Source of the DNA: Segatella maculosa DSM 19339 = JCM 15638
GTDB taxonomy: Bacteria; Bacteroidota; Bacteroidia; Bacteroidales; Bacteroidaceae
Direction: 5' to 3'
NCBI RefSeq assembly: GCF_000382385.1
Contig: NZ_KB908319.1
Span: 62,001 to 126,000 of the forward strand
DNA length: 64,000 nucleotides
A program made the translations under genes and the position numbers. Positions within the stretch are counted from its first letter, which is position 1, and each line of letters opens with the position of its first letter. The notes below the pieces were generated by a model. The model had not been told where the DNA came from and did not search any database. It worked only from the letters and a program-made list of their open reading frames with translations. Positions 1 to 8,773 of this stretch are shown here, in pieces.

Positions 1-2
1 TA

Positions 3-371
3 TCCTTAAAAGATGTGCACCATGTTCCACTGTTTATCTTCTACACTTTGGCCATTTGGGGCAGCTATTTCCTGCACTATTACCTCACCTTTTTCTGCTT
101 TTCGGCCACCTCAAGTCTATCACTTTCGTGTGCACTTGTAACGTTTATTGTGGGCAGTATAGCTGTGATTGTGCCCACACCTAACGGTGCTGGGCCGTGG
201 CATTTCGCTGTAAAAACAATGCTAATCCTATACGGTGTGGCCGAAACACAGGCGCTTTTCTTTGTGCTTATCGTCCATAGTGTACAGACTCTTCTTGTCG
301 TTTTGCTGGGCCTTTACGCATGGATTATGCTGGCATTCACCCGACGTAGCACCGCTATCCAACGAACATAA
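3..371 (+). CDS. C-terminal part of flippase-like integral membrane protein (LPG synthase TM family, UPF0104)
   Basis: The reading frame is open from the window edge, so only the last 122 residues or so are seen and the start lies outside. Three strongly hydrophobic segments are visible. The stretch PTPNGAGPWHFAVK matches the conserved PxPGGxGxxE/H region of the lysylphosphatidylglycerol synthase transmembrane (YbhN/UPF0104) family, which in Bacteroidales is usually a stand-alone membrane protein without the aminoacyl-transferase domain. The role is probably lipid or polyprenol-linked transport at the inner membrane; that is inference from the family. pepD follows after 20 bases in the same direction, so the two may be cotranscribed. 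Confidence 0.8.
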   Translation, partial: SLKDVHHVPLFIFYTLAIWGSYFLHYYLTFFCFSATSSLSLSCALVTFIVGSIAVIVPTPNGAGPWHFAVKTMLILYGVAETQALFFVLIVHSVQTLLVVLLGLYAWIMLAFTRRSTAIQRT

Positions 372-391
372 TCAACCAATTAAACCATAAT

Positions 392-1855
392 ATGATGAGT
401 GAAATCGCAAATCTACAGCCAACGTGCATCTGGCGAAACTTCGATGCACTGACGAAAGTGCCGCGTCCATCGGGACATTTGGAGAAAGTACAGCAGTTCT
501 TACTCGACTTTGCACGTCAAATAGGTGTCGAAGCTTATGTAGACAAGGGCAACAACGTCGTGATGCGCAAGCCTGCAACGGCTGGAATGGAGAACCGAAA
601 GACCATACTTATGCAGGCTCACATGGACATGGTGCCACAGAAATCGCCCGAAAGTAAGCACAATTTCGAGACAGATCCCATTGAAACCTACGTTGATGAA
701 GAAGGCTGGGTGCGTGCAAAAGGCACCACACTTGGGGCAGATGACGGCATGGGAGTAGCTGCTATCATGGCCGTTATGGAGGCAACCGACTTGCAACATG
801 GCCCGATTGAGGCCCTCATTACAGCCGATGAAGAAACCGGAATGTATGGAGCTAACGACCTTCCCACAGGCGAATTGAACGCCGATATCCTGCTCAATCT
901 CGACTCAGAAACGTGGGGTAAGTTCGTAATTGGCAGTGCCGGAGGCATCAATATCACTGCAACTCTCGACTATAAAGAGGTGGAAACAGACCCTGAAGAC
1001 GCTGCTTTGAGGGTCATACTCAAAGGATTAAGGGGTGGCCATTCGGGCTTGGAAATACACGAAGGACGCGCAAATGCCAACAAACTCATGGTGCGTTTCG
1101 TGCGCGAAGCCGTTGAAACATGCGAAGCCCGGCTGGCTTCTTGGAGCGGAGGAAACATGCGTAACGCCATTCCTTTCAAGGCCGAAGTGGTGCTGACCGT
1201 GCCGAAAGAGAATGTTGAAGCCGTGAAAGCGCTCGTCAATGACTGGCAGGCCGACTTCGAAGATGAATACAAGAACATCGAGGAAGGCATCGAATTCTTT
1301 ACCGAAACGGTTGAAACACCGAAGCAAGAAGTGCCCGTTGAGATCCAAGACAACCTCATTGATGCCATCTATGCCTGCCATGATGGCGTCGTTCGCATGA
1401 TACCTTCCTACCCCGACGTGGTGGAAACGTCGAGCAATCTGGCCATCATCAACATCAAAGATGGCAAGGCTGTGCTTCAAGTTTTGGCTCGTTCGTCGCG
1501 CGAAGACATGAAAGACTACATCACGAAAACGCTCGAAAGCTGCTTCAATATGGCTGGAATGAAAGTGGAAACCAGTGCCAGCTACGGCGGTTGGGACCCC
1601 AATCCGGACAGCGAAATCCTCCATTTGCTGAAGAAAATCTACAAAGAACAGAACGGAGAAGAGGCTATTGTGCAGGTGGATCATGCCGGGCTTGAATGCT
1701 CAATTATCCTCGGTAAGTACCCCAACATGGACGTTGTGAGCCTCGGACCCACCATTCGGAGTCCGCATACTGCAGGCGAACGCTGTCAAATCTCGTCCAT
1801 CGAACCATTCTGGAAGCTGCTTAAACAGGTGCTCATTGAGGCTCCTGAGAAGTAA
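392..1855 (+). CDS. pepD: Aminoacyl-histidine dipeptidase / cytosol non-specific dipeptidase (M20C)
   Basis: A 487-residue zinc dipeptidase, full length for the PepD family, that hydrolyses dipeptides such as Xaa-His in the cytoplasm. Metal-site motifs are all present: AHMDM (His77, Asp79), GADDG (Asp117 region), ADEETG (catalytic Glu147 and the next Glu), LDSE (Asp171) and SPHTAGE near residue 463. There is no signal peptide. Translation can start at either of two adjacent ATG codons (392 or 395). It fits the peptide-based nutrition of oral and gut Prevotella-type organisms. The downstream 760 bases hold only repeats, so it is the end of its transcription unit. Confidence 0.95.
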   Translation: MMSEIANLQPTCIWRNFDALTKVPRPSGHLEKVQQFLLDFARQIGVEAYVDKGNNVVMRKPATAGMENRKTILMQAHMDMVPQKSPESKHNFETDPIETYVDEEGWVRAKGTTLGADDGMGVAAIMAVMEATDLQHGPIEALITADEETGMYGANDLPTGELNADILLNLDSETWGKFVIGSAGGINITATLDYKEVETDPEDAALRVILKGLRGGHSGLEIHEGRANANKLMVRFVREAVETCEARLASWSGGNMRNAIPFKAEVVLTVPKENVEAVKALVNDWQADFEDEYKNIEEGIEFFTETVETPKQEVPVEIQDNLIDAIYACHDGVVRMIPSYPDVVETSSNLAIINIKDGKAVLQVLARSSREDMKDYITKTLESCFNMAGMKVETSASYGGWDPNPDSEILHLLKKIYKEQNGEEAIVQVDHAGLECSIILGKYPNMDVVSLGPTIRSPHTAGERCQISSIEPFWKLLKQVLIEAPEK

Positions 1856-1937
1856 CGGTCCCCAAACAGCAGTCCCCAAAAGGCCCCATGACCGCTCCAC
1901 CCCATATATATAATAAGGTGGAAACGGCAGGGTAGAT

Positions 1938-2035
1938 AAATAGGGACGCACGGATTGTACGTCTGCTCCATTGGAAATAAAAGCATATATGCATGATTGT
2001 TTGAGCGGACGCACGAGCCGTGCGTCCCTACGTGC
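1938..2035. repeat. Family A palindrome pair, head-to-head (locus 1)
   Basis: Two copies of the 30-bp family A palindrome (1938-1969 and 2003-2035) face each other. Each has arms of the GGACGCACG / CGTGCGTCC type around a variable centre, an outer end reading TAGGG and an inner end reading CTC. The first copy is degenerate (GTACGTCTGC). The pair encloses about 33 unrelated bases. A conserved linker runs from here to the 22-bp array at 2095. Confidence 0.85.
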
Positions 2036-2094
2036 AGCTGAAACTGTTCGCAGTGTCAGCCACATTGATAATCAGCGACTTACATTTAGCCTTT

Positions 2095-2182
2095 CAATCT
2101 CACCCATTTTACCGCGCAATATGGCCCATTTCGCACGCTAAAATGGCTGACTTTGCGCGCTAAAATGGGCCATATTGCAAAA
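2095..2182. repeat. Family B array, four 22-bp units (locus 1)
   Basis: Four units of exactly 22 bp begin at 2095, 2117, 2139 and 2161. Each has an AT-rich core built on AAT-N-T-N-N-GCC-N-AT or its reverse complement, then a GC-rich 5-6-base spacer such as CCGCG or GCGCG. The first two units are in one orientation and the last two in the reverse orientation, with no change of register. The 1856-2614 gap contains no gene; it holds this array and the family A, C and direct repeats. Confidence 0.85.
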
Positions 2183-2286
2183 CAGCTTCAATGATATGGT
2201 GTGCACGTTGCGTATAACGCACATGCCATATGGCATAAACCAGCTCGCTATCCAATGGATTATGTATGCCGGAAACGCCTGTGGCA

Positions 2287-2398
2287 TGTAGGGACCCACA
2301 GTTTGTGCGTCCGCTCAAGCAGCAATGTCATACACCAACGACGGGGAATCAACAAAGCATAGCCATTTGAGCGGACGCACAAACTGTGCGTCCCTACA
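2287..2398. repeat. Second family A palindrome pair at locus 1
   Basis: Family A copies lie at 2287-2316 and 2369-2398, facing each other about 50 bases apart. Their central bases (CACAGTTTGTG and CACAAACTGTG) are reverse complements of each other, so this pair is itself a near-perfect long inverted repeat. Confidence 0.85.
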
Positions 2399-2461
2399 TA
2401 CGCATTGCATGCATTCATCACTAAAACTTAAAGTCTCGCTGCCTCAACTCGCTTTCTACGG

Positions 2462-2612
2462 CTTCCAACAACACTGCTATTGCCCGCCAATCAGGACGAA
2501 GAGGTAGGCACTGAGCCTGCTCCTCCTTCCAACAACACTGCCATTGCCCGCCAATTCGGTTCCCCTCTCTTGGGAGGGGTCAGGGGTGGGCCTCCCTTTA
2601 AGGGTGGGTGAG
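2462..2612. repeat. 30-bp direct repeat followed by family C GC-rich hairpin
   Basis: A 30-base segment starting CTTCCAACAACACTGC occurs at 2462-2491 and again at 2526-2555 with one difference, 64 bases apart. It is followed at about 2558-2612 by family C sequence (CCCTCTCTTGGGAGGGG and CCTCCCTTTAAGGGTGGG), which can fold into short GC-rich hairpins. Family C sits directly behind the stop codon of the minus-strand lipoprotein gene and may act as its 3' end. Confidence 0.7.
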
Positions 2613-2614
2613 CC

Positions 2615-3250
2615 CTACCTTTTCACCAACTTATACTCCACTTCAAGGCCTGCTGCCCGCGTATTTGCCGCACGACTGAAGACCACATTGGCCGGTTTGG
2701 CATAGCTGTAACGGCTCAATTCAAAGTCGATGAACTCGTTGTTGTTCACACCGATCATCGTTCCGGCGAAGCGTTTACCGTCAAGATAAGACTGAAGCTC
2801 GTTGTTTTGCAAGAAAGTAATGCGGTATTTCTTCTGCGAATTGTCGTAAACTACGTAAATATCGCTTGTTTTTTCGTCGATAGTCCACGTAAAAGTGAGC
2901 GTCTGTGTCTGCGTTTTTCCGTTCACGGTTGCGGCATCTATCTCCTGCCCTCGGCCCTCTAAGCGCGTCGCATCGTACTGATCAAACTCCATTTGTGCGT
3001 CAAATTGAGCGATAGAACGCTTACCGTTGTCGTCGGTATATTCGTATCTCATGGCGCCATTCCAATGTCCTCGCAACGTATTGGCCAGTTCATAGAGTCG
3101 GCTGTCATCGTTGTTAGCACCGCTACCGCCGTTATTTGTGGTCCTCGGATAGCCGAAATCATAATAGGTATCGCCCGAATCGCAACCCGTAAGTGCGAAG
3201 AGTGATGCCGTAACGGCAAGCAGCATACCGTGTCTTAGTTGTCGTTTCAT
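2615..3250 (-). CDS. Hypothetical lipoprotein
   Basis: A 211-residue protein with a type II signal peptide: charged start, hydrophobic stretch, and lipobox ALTGC with Cys at about residue 23, followed by Asp and Ser. After a Gly/Asn-rich linker (about 35-50) the mature domain is probably beta-rich, with many alternating hydrophobic and polar residues. I do not recognise the family. It lies 35 bases downstream of another small lipoprotein (3286-3825) on the same strand; both have similar size and a similar Gly/Asn and aromatic composition. They are probably cotranscribed from the promoter at 3872-3902 and may be distant paralogues. Confidence 0.75.
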   Translation of the reverse strand: MKRQLRHGMLLAVTASLFALTGCDSGDTYYDFGYPRTTNNGGSGANNDDSRLYELANTLRGHWNGAMRYEYTDDNGKRSIAQFDAQMEFDQYDATRLEGRGQEIDAATVNGKTQTQTLTFTWTIDEKTSDIYVVYDNSQKKYRITFLQNNELQSYLDGKRFAGTMIGVNNNEFIDFELSRYSYAKPANVVFSRAANTRAAGLEVEYKLVKR

Positions 3251-3285
3251 ATTCGTTTTTCGTTAAAATCGTTGTTCATTCTTGT

Positions 3286-3825
3286 TTATTTCACAAACAT
3301 TCGCTGCGGTTTCTCTGTCACAGAAGCCGTAGTACGGCTCTTGGCATAGCCATAATCGTCGTCATAGAACGTGTAACCGTATCGGTAACTGTTCCAGTTA
3401 GGCGACGAAGTGTGGTAAAGTGTGATGGCAGCCCGCGTGCCGCCGCTCGTCAATATGTAGCCCGAAAGACGGCTGTTACTTAAGCTGTAGTCATAGATAA
3501 CGACCTCCGAACCTTCTTCTTCAAAGCGAATATAGATGTTACCATTGCTGACACGCCAGCTGATATGGTTAGCCTGATAGTCGAACGGAGCGTTGCTGTA
3601 GTAGTCAATCCAATAGCCCGTACCCGAATTATAGCCGCTGATGAACTCTATTTTGGTCTCTGCGGCCTTGTAAAGTCGGCCGTTATACCGGGAAGAAACA
3701 AACACATTGCCTTGCCATGTGCCGTCGAGATAGGCGGCAACCTCAGCATCTTCGTCGCATGAAACCAGTGTCATAGACAGCATGGCCATGATGATTACCG
3801 TGAATATCGTTGCAAATCGTTTCAT
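3286..3825 (-). CDS. Hypothetical lipoprotein, probably paralogous to its neighbour
   Basis: A 179-residue protein. The start at 3825 is preferred over an upstream in-frame ATG because it gives a clean lipoprotein signal (MKRFATIFTVIIMAML...SLVSC-type, Cys near residue 22) and lies downstream of a consensus promoter; the longer reading frame would run through that promoter. The mature part is rich in Tyr, Ser and Gly, with motifs such as GTWQGN near the start of the domain, typical of small beta-sandwich or lipocalin-like Bacteroidota lipoproteins. No specific function can be assigned. It is the first gene of a probable two-gene operon with the lipoprotein at 2615-3250. Confidence 0.75.
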   Translation of the reverse strand: MKRFATIFTVIIMAMLSMTLVSCDEDAEVAAYLDGTWQGNVFVSSRYNGRLYKAAETKIEFISGYNSGTGYWIDYYSNAPFDYQANHISWRVSNGNIYIRFEEEGSEVVIYDYSLSNSRLSGYILTSGGTRAAITLYHTSSPNWNSYRYGYTFYDDDYGYAKSRTTASVTEKPQRMFVK

Positions 3826-3871
3826 AATGAGAATGTTTTTTGGTTCATATTTCTTTATGTTTTCTATGCAG

Positions 3872-3902
3872 CAAAGATAGTATAAACATCTTTTCCCGCA
3901 AA
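3872..3902 (-). promoter_or_regulatory. Bacteroidota-type promoter of the lipoprotein pair
   Basis: Reading the minus strand, TTTG (3902-3899) is followed after 19 bases by TATCTTTG (3879-3872), a full match to the Bacteroidota -33/-7 consensus. Transcription would start near 3865, about 40 bases before the ATG at 3825. Confidence 0.8.
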
Positions 3903-4073
3903 TGTAAATTCCATATTTGGCCGTAGGGATTTCCCTTTTTCTTTTGGGTTTTCCGGCAAAAGCTGTGGAAATGCCGGCCGCCAAGCCCGTTTTTCGGCCG
4001 CCATCACATGGCTATGAAATCTAAATTTGCGTTAACATCAAAGGCGGTTGTGCCCGAATCCGTTTTAATTCGC

Positions 4074-4081
4074 TATCTTTG
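4074..4081 (+). promoter_or_regulatory. -7 element (TATCTTTG) for the gpx-trxB operon
   Basis: TATCTTTG at 4074-4081 matches the -7 consensus. The best upstream partner, GTTG at 4047-4050, is 23 bases away, slightly far. The predicted leader is about 95 bases. Apart from this and the minus-strand promoter at 3872, the gap 3826-4183 shows nothing else. Confidence 0.6.
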
Positions 4082-4183
4082 CAATACGGCATATGACAGA
4101 TTTTCCGCCACGAGAAAATGGCATTGAGTTTGTTCTATGCTTCGTATCAGACAACAAATTATATTTTTTAGCAATAGAAGAAA

Positions 4184-4738
4184 ATGAAAACAGTTTATGA
4201 ATTTTCAGTGAAGGATAGGAAAGGTAACGACGTTTCCCTGAAAGAGTATGCCAACGAGGTGTTGTTAATCGTGAATACTGCTACGCAATGTGGCTTCACC
4301 CCGCAGTATGAAGAGCTGGAAAAGCTCTACGAAACCTATCATGCTCAGGGCTTCGAAGTGCTTGATTTCCCCTGTAATCAGTTCGGACAACAGGCTCCTG
4401 GCACCGATGAAAGCATTCATCAGTTCTGCAAATTGAACTACAACACAGCGTTCCCGCGCTTCAAGAAGGTCAAGGTGAACGGCGAAGATGCCGAACCTCT
4501 GTATCAATTCCTCAAGGAACAAAAAGGCTTTGCCGGCTGGGATGAGAGCCATCCTATCTATCCTATCCTTGAAAAAATGCTTTCCGAGGCCGACCCGCAC
4601 TATAAGGAAAGCCCCGATATCAAGTGGAACTTCACGAAATTCTTAATCAACAAGAAAGGCCAAGTCGTTGCGCGTTTCGAGCCAACCGAGAAGTTTGAGC
4701 ACATCAAAGCGCAGATCGAAGCCCTCTTGAAAGCGTAG
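4184..4738 (+). CDS. Glutathione peroxidase family peroxidase (Cys type, probably thioredoxin dependent)
   Basis: A 184-residue thiol peroxidase of the GPx family. The peroxidatic Cys36 is in NTATQCGFTPQ, where animal enzymes carry selenocysteine. The partner Gln sits in the FPCNQFGQQ motif (Cys64, Gln region 66-70), and KWNFTKFL supplies the Trp/Asn of the active site. Cys82 (HQFCKLNYN) is placed like the resolving cysteine of thioredoxin-dependent GPx enzymes. It is cytoplasmic, with no signal peptide. trxB starts 28 bases downstream in the same direction, which supports reduction by the thioredoxin system rather than glutathione, a compound Bacteroidales generally do not make. Confidence 0.9.
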   Translation: MKTVYEFSVKDRKGNDVSLKEYANEVLLIVNTATQCGFTPQYEELEKLYETYHAQGFEVLDFPCNQFGQQAPGTDESIHQFCKLNYNTAFPRFKKVKVNGEDAEPLYQFLKEQKGFAGWDESHPIYPILEKMLSEADPHYKESPDIKWNFTKFLINKKGQVVARFEPTEKFEHIKAQIEALLKA

Positions 4739-4766
4739 ACACCTTATTATATATAGGAGACAGCAT

Positions 4767-5705
4767 ATGGAACACATCAGATGTCTAATCATAGGCAGTG
4801 GACCTGCGGGCTATACCGCAGCCATCTATGCCGGCAGGGCCAACCTTCAACCGGTCGAATATTGCGGTATGCAGACCGGAGGACAGCTGACCCAAACTAC
4901 CATTGTCGATAATTTTCCGGGCTATCCGCAAGGCGTTGACGGCAATCAAATGATGATAGAGCTTCGCGAACAGGCTGAACGTTTCGGCGTAGACCTGCGG
5001 GATGGTGAGATTGTCAAGGCCGATTTCTCTCGCAAGCCCTATGTCTTTACGACCGACCGGGGCGTGGAATTAGAAGCCGATAGCGTGATTATTGCCACCG
5101 GAGCTACGGCAAAATACCTCGGACTTCCAGATGAACAAAAGTACATGGGACAGGGAGTTAGTGTCTGTGCCACATGTGATGGCTTCTTTTATCGCAAGAA
5201 AACGGTAGCCATTGTGGGTGGTGGTGACACCGCATGTGAGGAGGCTCACTATCTTTCGGGGCTTTGCAAGAAAGTCTATATGATTGTGCGTAAGCCCTAT
5301 CTTCGCGCTTCTGAGGCCATGAAACGGCGTGTTGAAGAGGCCGAAAACATTGAGATTCTCTACGAAACCAACACACTTGGGCTATATGGAAAGGCTGGTG
5401 TTGAGGGCGCACATGTGGTATATCGCAAGGGAGAAAGCGAAGAACGGGCCTACGATTTGCCCATTGATGGCTTCTTTCTTGCCATTGGTCACAAGCCACA
5501 GACAGCCATTTTCAAAGACGCTATCGCCCTCGATGAGCAGGGATTCATCAAGGTTGAGGGGCAGAACCAAGCCACCAATGTCGAAGGAGTCTTTGCTGCT
5601 GGCGACGTTTGTGACCCATATTACCGGCAAGCCATCGTTGCTGCGGGCTCCGGAGCCAAGGCTGCACTCGACGCACAAGCCTATTTGAGTGCGCTTGGCA
5701 AATAA
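4767..5705 (+). CDS. trxB: Thioredoxin-disulfide reductase
   Basis: A 312-residue FAD/NADPH flavoprotein, full length. It shows the FAD-binding GSGPAG (10-15), the redox-active CATC (134-137), the NADPH-binding GGGDTACEEA (about 151-160) and the C-terminal FAD motif GVFAAGDVCD. It transfers electrons from NADPH to thioredoxin in the cytoplasm. A purine-rich AGGAGA precedes the start, one of the clearer ribosome binding sites in the window. It forms an operon with the upstream peroxidase. It converges with the symporter gene, whose stop lies 15 bases beyond. Confidence 0.97.
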   Translation: MEHIRCLIIGSGPAGYTAAIYAGRANLQPVEYCGMQTGGQLTQTTIVDNFPGYPQGVDGNQMMIELREQAERFGVDLRDGEIVKADFSRKPYVFTTDRGVELEADSVIIATGATAKYLGLPDEQKYMGQGVSVCATCDGFFYRKKTVAIVGGGDTACEEAHYLSGLCKKVYMIVRKPYLRASEAMKRRVEEAENIEILYETNTLGLYGKAGVEGAHVVYRKGESEERAYDLPIDGFFLAIGHKPQTAIFKDAIALDEQGFIKVEGQNQATNVEGVFAAGDVCDPYYRQAIVAAGSGAKAALDAQAYLSALGK

Positions 5706-5719
5706 GATTGCGGTCTTTC

Positions 5720-7132
5720 CTACGGCTGTTTTCTGAATAAGAACAGCCCTATGAACGTCAAAGCACCATTAAGCATGAGCAGTTCATAGCCGAATTGATA
5801 CCCGGTTGTTTGCTTTGTTATCGTCTCGATAGCGTAGCAAATGACCGGGCTTGCTATTGTTATACAGGGCACAGCACGGTCTTTTACCTGCCAAGATGTG
5901 AGACGTCCGAAGGCAAAAAGGCCGAGCAACGGTCCGTAAGTGTAGGAACAAATGATGTAAATGGCATCGATCACGCTCGTGGAATTGACCACTTTGAAAG
6001 CCAAGATGAACATCACGAAGAGCACGGCAAAGCCAAGATGCGCGCGCTTTCGCAGTTTTTCATCATCCTTTCTTCCCTTAATGTCGATGCAATAGCTTGT
6101 GGTTAGTGCCGTCATAGCACTGTCGGCACTTGAGAAACCGGCTGCCACAATACCGATAGTAAACAGCACGACGACCATCATTCCAAGGCTTCCGGTAGCC
6201 GCAAACATGGGAAGAAGATCATCGGGCTGCTGAATGACAACACCTTCCCTTCCGGCAAGCATCATTAAAAGAATGCCCAAAGAGAGAAACAGCAGGTTGA
6301 CGGGCACGAAAGCCAACCCATATGTGCACATATCTTTCTGTGCATCGCGCAACGATTTACATGTAAGATTCTTCTGCATCATGTCTTGATCGAGTCCAGT
6401 CATCACGATAACGACGAATATTCCACTCAAGAATTGCTTCCAAAAGTTCTGCTTTGATACCCAATCCCATGAGAACACGCGGCTATGACTGTCGTTTATG
6501 ATGGCCTGAATGGCTTGATCGAGATTCATATCTAAGGCCGACATGACGTGAAAACCAATCAACAAGAGGGCTAAAAGCATGCAAACCGTCTGAAAAGCAT
6601 CTGTCCAAACGAGGGTTTTTATGCCTCCTTTGCGGGTATAAAGCCATATCAAACCCACCATAATCAACACAGTCAGGGGGAAAGGAACGCCCAAAGTGTC
6701 GAGTACAAAGCGCTGCAAAATGAAGCAGACCACGTAGAAACGCACAGCAGCCCCAATGAGTTTCGACAGCAAAAAGAACGATGCTCCCGTTTTATAAGCC
6801 TGCCGACCGAGTCTTGTTTGCAGATAGCTGTAGATTGTTGTGAGGTTCATTCTGTAGTAAACCGGCAGCAATACGAAGGCAACGATAGCATAGCCGAAGA
6901 TAAAACCAAGGCACATTTGCAGGTAGGTCATGTCGCTTTTGATGACCATTCCCGGCACACTGACGAATGTGACACCCGATATTGAGGCGCCGATCATGCC
7001 GAATGCTACCATATACCATGGCGAACGGCGGTCGGCCCGATAGAAAGTGTCGTTCGTGGCACGCCGACTCGTGACCCTGCTAAATACAAGAAGAAAGCCG
7101 AAATAGGCGATAATAGTTATAATTATGACCAT
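5720..7132 (-). CDS. Sodium:solute symporter (SSS family)
   Basis: A 470-residue integral membrane protein with about 12-13 hydrophobic segments. Features of the SSS/PutP-like family include the early segment FGMIGASISGVTFVSVPG (about 46-63), TGLDQDMMQKNLTCKS in the middle and AGFSSADSAMTALTTSYCID (Na+-site region). The substrate cannot be read from the sequence; Bacteroidales members of this type are annotated for sugars, sialic acid or organic anions. It is divergent from trpB2, and its -7 box lies so close to the ATG that the mRNA would be nearly leaderless. Confidence 0.9.
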   Translation of the reverse strand: MVIIITIIAYFGFLLVFSRVTSRRATNDTFYRADRRSPWYMVAFGMIGASISGVTFVSVPGMVIKSDMTYLQMCLGFIFGYAIVAFVLLPVYYRMNLTTIYSYLQTRLGRQAYKTGASFFLLSKLIGAAVRFYVVCFILQRFVLDTLGVPFPLTVLIMVGLIWLYTRKGGIKTLVWTDAFQTVCMLLALLLIGFHVMSALDMNLDQAIQAIINDSHSRVFSWDWVSKQNFWKQFLSGIFVVIVMTGLDQDMMQKNLTCKSLRDAQKDMCTYGLAFVPVNLLFLSLGILLMMLAGREGVVIQQPDDLLPMFAATGSLGMMVVVLFTIGIVAAGFSSADSAMTALTTSYCIDIKGRKDDEKLRKRAHLGFAVLFVMFILAFKVVNSTSVIDAIYIICSYTYGPLLGLFAFGRLTSWQVKDRAVPCITIASPVICYAIETITKQTTGYQFGYELLMLNGALTFIGLFLFRKQP

Positions 7133-7140
7133 AATAGCTG

Positions 7141-7148
7141 CAAAATTA
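7141..7148 (-). promoter_or_regulatory. -7 element for the symporter gene, predicted near-leaderless start
   Basis: The minus strand reads TAATTTTG at 7148-7141. Transcription normally begins 5-8 bases beyond the box, that is at about 7133-7136, while the ATG is at 7132-7130. No clear -33 TTTG is seen 19-21 bases upstream. Confidence 0.5.
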
Positions 7149-7190
7149 ATAAAAAAACAACGAACTTACCCATTTAGAATTTCTTTTTAT

Positions 7191-7198
7191 TACCTTTG
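7191..7198 (+). promoter_or_regulatory. -7 element (TACCTTTG) for trpB2
   Basis: TACCTTTG matches TAnnTTTG and sits about 45 bases before the ATG at 7243. The -33 region is not a clear match. It faces away from the symporter promoter, 42 bases apart. Confidence 0.55.
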
Positions 7199-7242
7199 CA
7201 ATGTCAACAAAGAATATATAATCTATAAAACAATTCAGCTTT

Positions 7243-8601
7243 ATGAGACAGAAGAAATTCATCTTGCAGGAACAAGAAATCCCTACACACTGGTATAATA
7301 TTCAGGCAGATATGCCCACAAAACCGCTGCATCCGCTGAATCCTGCCACACGGAAGCCACTCAATGCCGATGACCTCAGCCATATATTCAATAAAGAATG
7401 TGCGAAACAAGAGATGGATATGGAACACACATGGATAGAAATTCCAGAGGAGGTTCGCGAAAAATACTCTTACTATCGCACCACTCCGTTGGTCAGAGCC
7501 TATGCGCTTGAAAATGCATTAGGCACAACAGCACACATATACTTCAAGAATGAGAGTACAAACCCATTGGGGTCTCACAAGATAAACTCTGCTATTCCGC
7601 AATGTTATTACTGTAAACAGGAGGGAGATACCAACGTTACCACGGAAACCGGAGCGGGACAGTGGGGCATGGCCTTGAGTTATGCGGCCAAACTCTATGG
7701 ATTGGAAGCTGCCGTCTATCAAGTAAAGATCACAATGCAGCAGAAACCCTACCGATCTACAGTGATGCGCACCTTCGGGGCCACGGTTGAGGGCTCTCCC
7801 TCAATGTCTACGCGTGCCGGAAAGAACGTTATTACGCGCGATCCGAACTATCCTGGCTCCTTAGGTACGGCAATCTCTGAGGCAATAGAGCTTGCAACGA
7901 CCACGCCGGGCTGTAAATACGCCCTCGGTTCAGTGCTCAACCACGTTGCTTTGCATCAAACTGTGATCGGACTTGAGGCAGAAAAGCAGATGAAACTGGC
8001 TGGTGAATATCCCGATAAAGTGATTGCATGCTTCGGAGGTGGCAGTAATTTCGGTGGAATAGCCTTTCCTTTCATGCGTCATCTCTTTGATGGGAGCCAC
8101 AAGGACACGGAGTTCATCGCCGCCGAACCTGAAAGTTGCCCCAAACTCACGCGCGGTAAGTTCGAATATGACTTCGGTGACGAGGCAGGATACACACCGT
8201 TGCTGCCAATGTACACGTTGGGGCATGACTTTAAGCCTGCCAACATTCACGCCGGCGGCCTTCGCTACCATGGCGCAGGCGTGATTATCTCGCAACTCAT
8301 CAAAGATGGCTTCATGAAAGGCGTGGATATACCTCAATTGGAGTCGTTCGAAGCGGGCTTACTCTTTGCACAAACCGAGGGAATCATACCTGCTCCGGAG
8401 AGTTGTCACGCCATTGCTGCGACAATTCGTGAGGCAAACAAGGCCACCAAGGCAGGCCAATCGCCCGTCATTCTCTTCTGCCTCAGCGGCCACGGCCTGA
8501 TAGATATGCCGAGTTATGACAGCTTTATCAACGGCGACCTGCGCAATTACAGAATCAGCGACAGTGAGATTGAGGAGAACCTGAAGAAGGTGCCGAGGTA
8601 A
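7243..8601 (+). CDS. trpB: TrpB2-type tryptophan synthase beta chain (PLP enzyme)
   Basis: A 452-residue TrpB2-subfamily protein; the extended N-terminus (about 80 residues before the core) and overall length separate it from the ~400-residue TrpB1. The PLP lysine is Lys113 in GSHKINSA, the substrate loop ETGAGQWG follows, and the phosphate-binding CFGGGSNFGG is near 255-264. It condenses indole with serine to give tryptophan. No trpA or other trp genes are nearby, so it probably works alone, salvaging indole; that is inference from known TrpB2 behaviour. The gene is a single unit followed by repeats. Confidence 0.93.
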   Translation: MRQKKFILQEQEIPTHWYNIQADMPTKPLHPLNPATRKPLNADDLSHIFNKECAKQEMDMEHTWIEIPEEVREKYSYYRTTPLVRAYALENALGTTAHIYFKNESTNPLGSHKINSAIPQCYYCKQEGDTNVTTETGAGQWGMALSYAAKLYGLEAAVYQVKITMQQKPYRSTVMRTFGATVEGSPSMSTRAGKNVITRDPNYPGSLGTAISEAIELATTTPGCKYALGSVLNHVALHQTVIGLEAEKQMKLAGEYPDKVIACFGGGSNFGGIAFPFMRHLFDGSHKDTEFIAAEPESCPKLTRGKFEYDFGDEAGYTPLLPMYTLGHDFKPANIHAGGLRYHGAGVIISQLIKDGFMKGVDIPQLESFEAGLLFAQTEGIIPAPESCHAIAATIREANKATKAGQSPVILFCLSGHGLIDMPSYDSFINGDLRNYRISDSEIEENLKKVPR

Positions 8602-8624
8602 AGAGGGCCAACCAAGCCTCCGCA

Positions 8625-8694
8625 AATACTTACCCGGGGTTCCCAAATACCTACCCCGACCCTCCCAAAGAGAGGGAGAGCGAATAGAAAAAGC
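8625..8694. repeat. Family C GC-rich repeats behind trpB2
   Basis: Two degenerate family C elements (CCCGGGGTTCCC and CCCCGACCCTCCCAAAGAG...) follow the stop codon by about 30 bases. CCCTCCCAAAGAGAGGGAG can form a short hairpin. Confidence 0.6.
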
Positions 8695-8773
8695 CTCCCC
8701 TGCCCCACATGAAAAATGGAGCGAGCGGGCCAAGGGATGGAGGGAACCTCGCAATTTATATCAAATTGCTTTT

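Noticed and set aside
1938..2398. Family A palindromes as simple terminators
   Set aside because: The stems are GC-rich but lack a following run of T, occur in pairs facing each other and are tandemly amplified; they are better seen as a mobile repeat.
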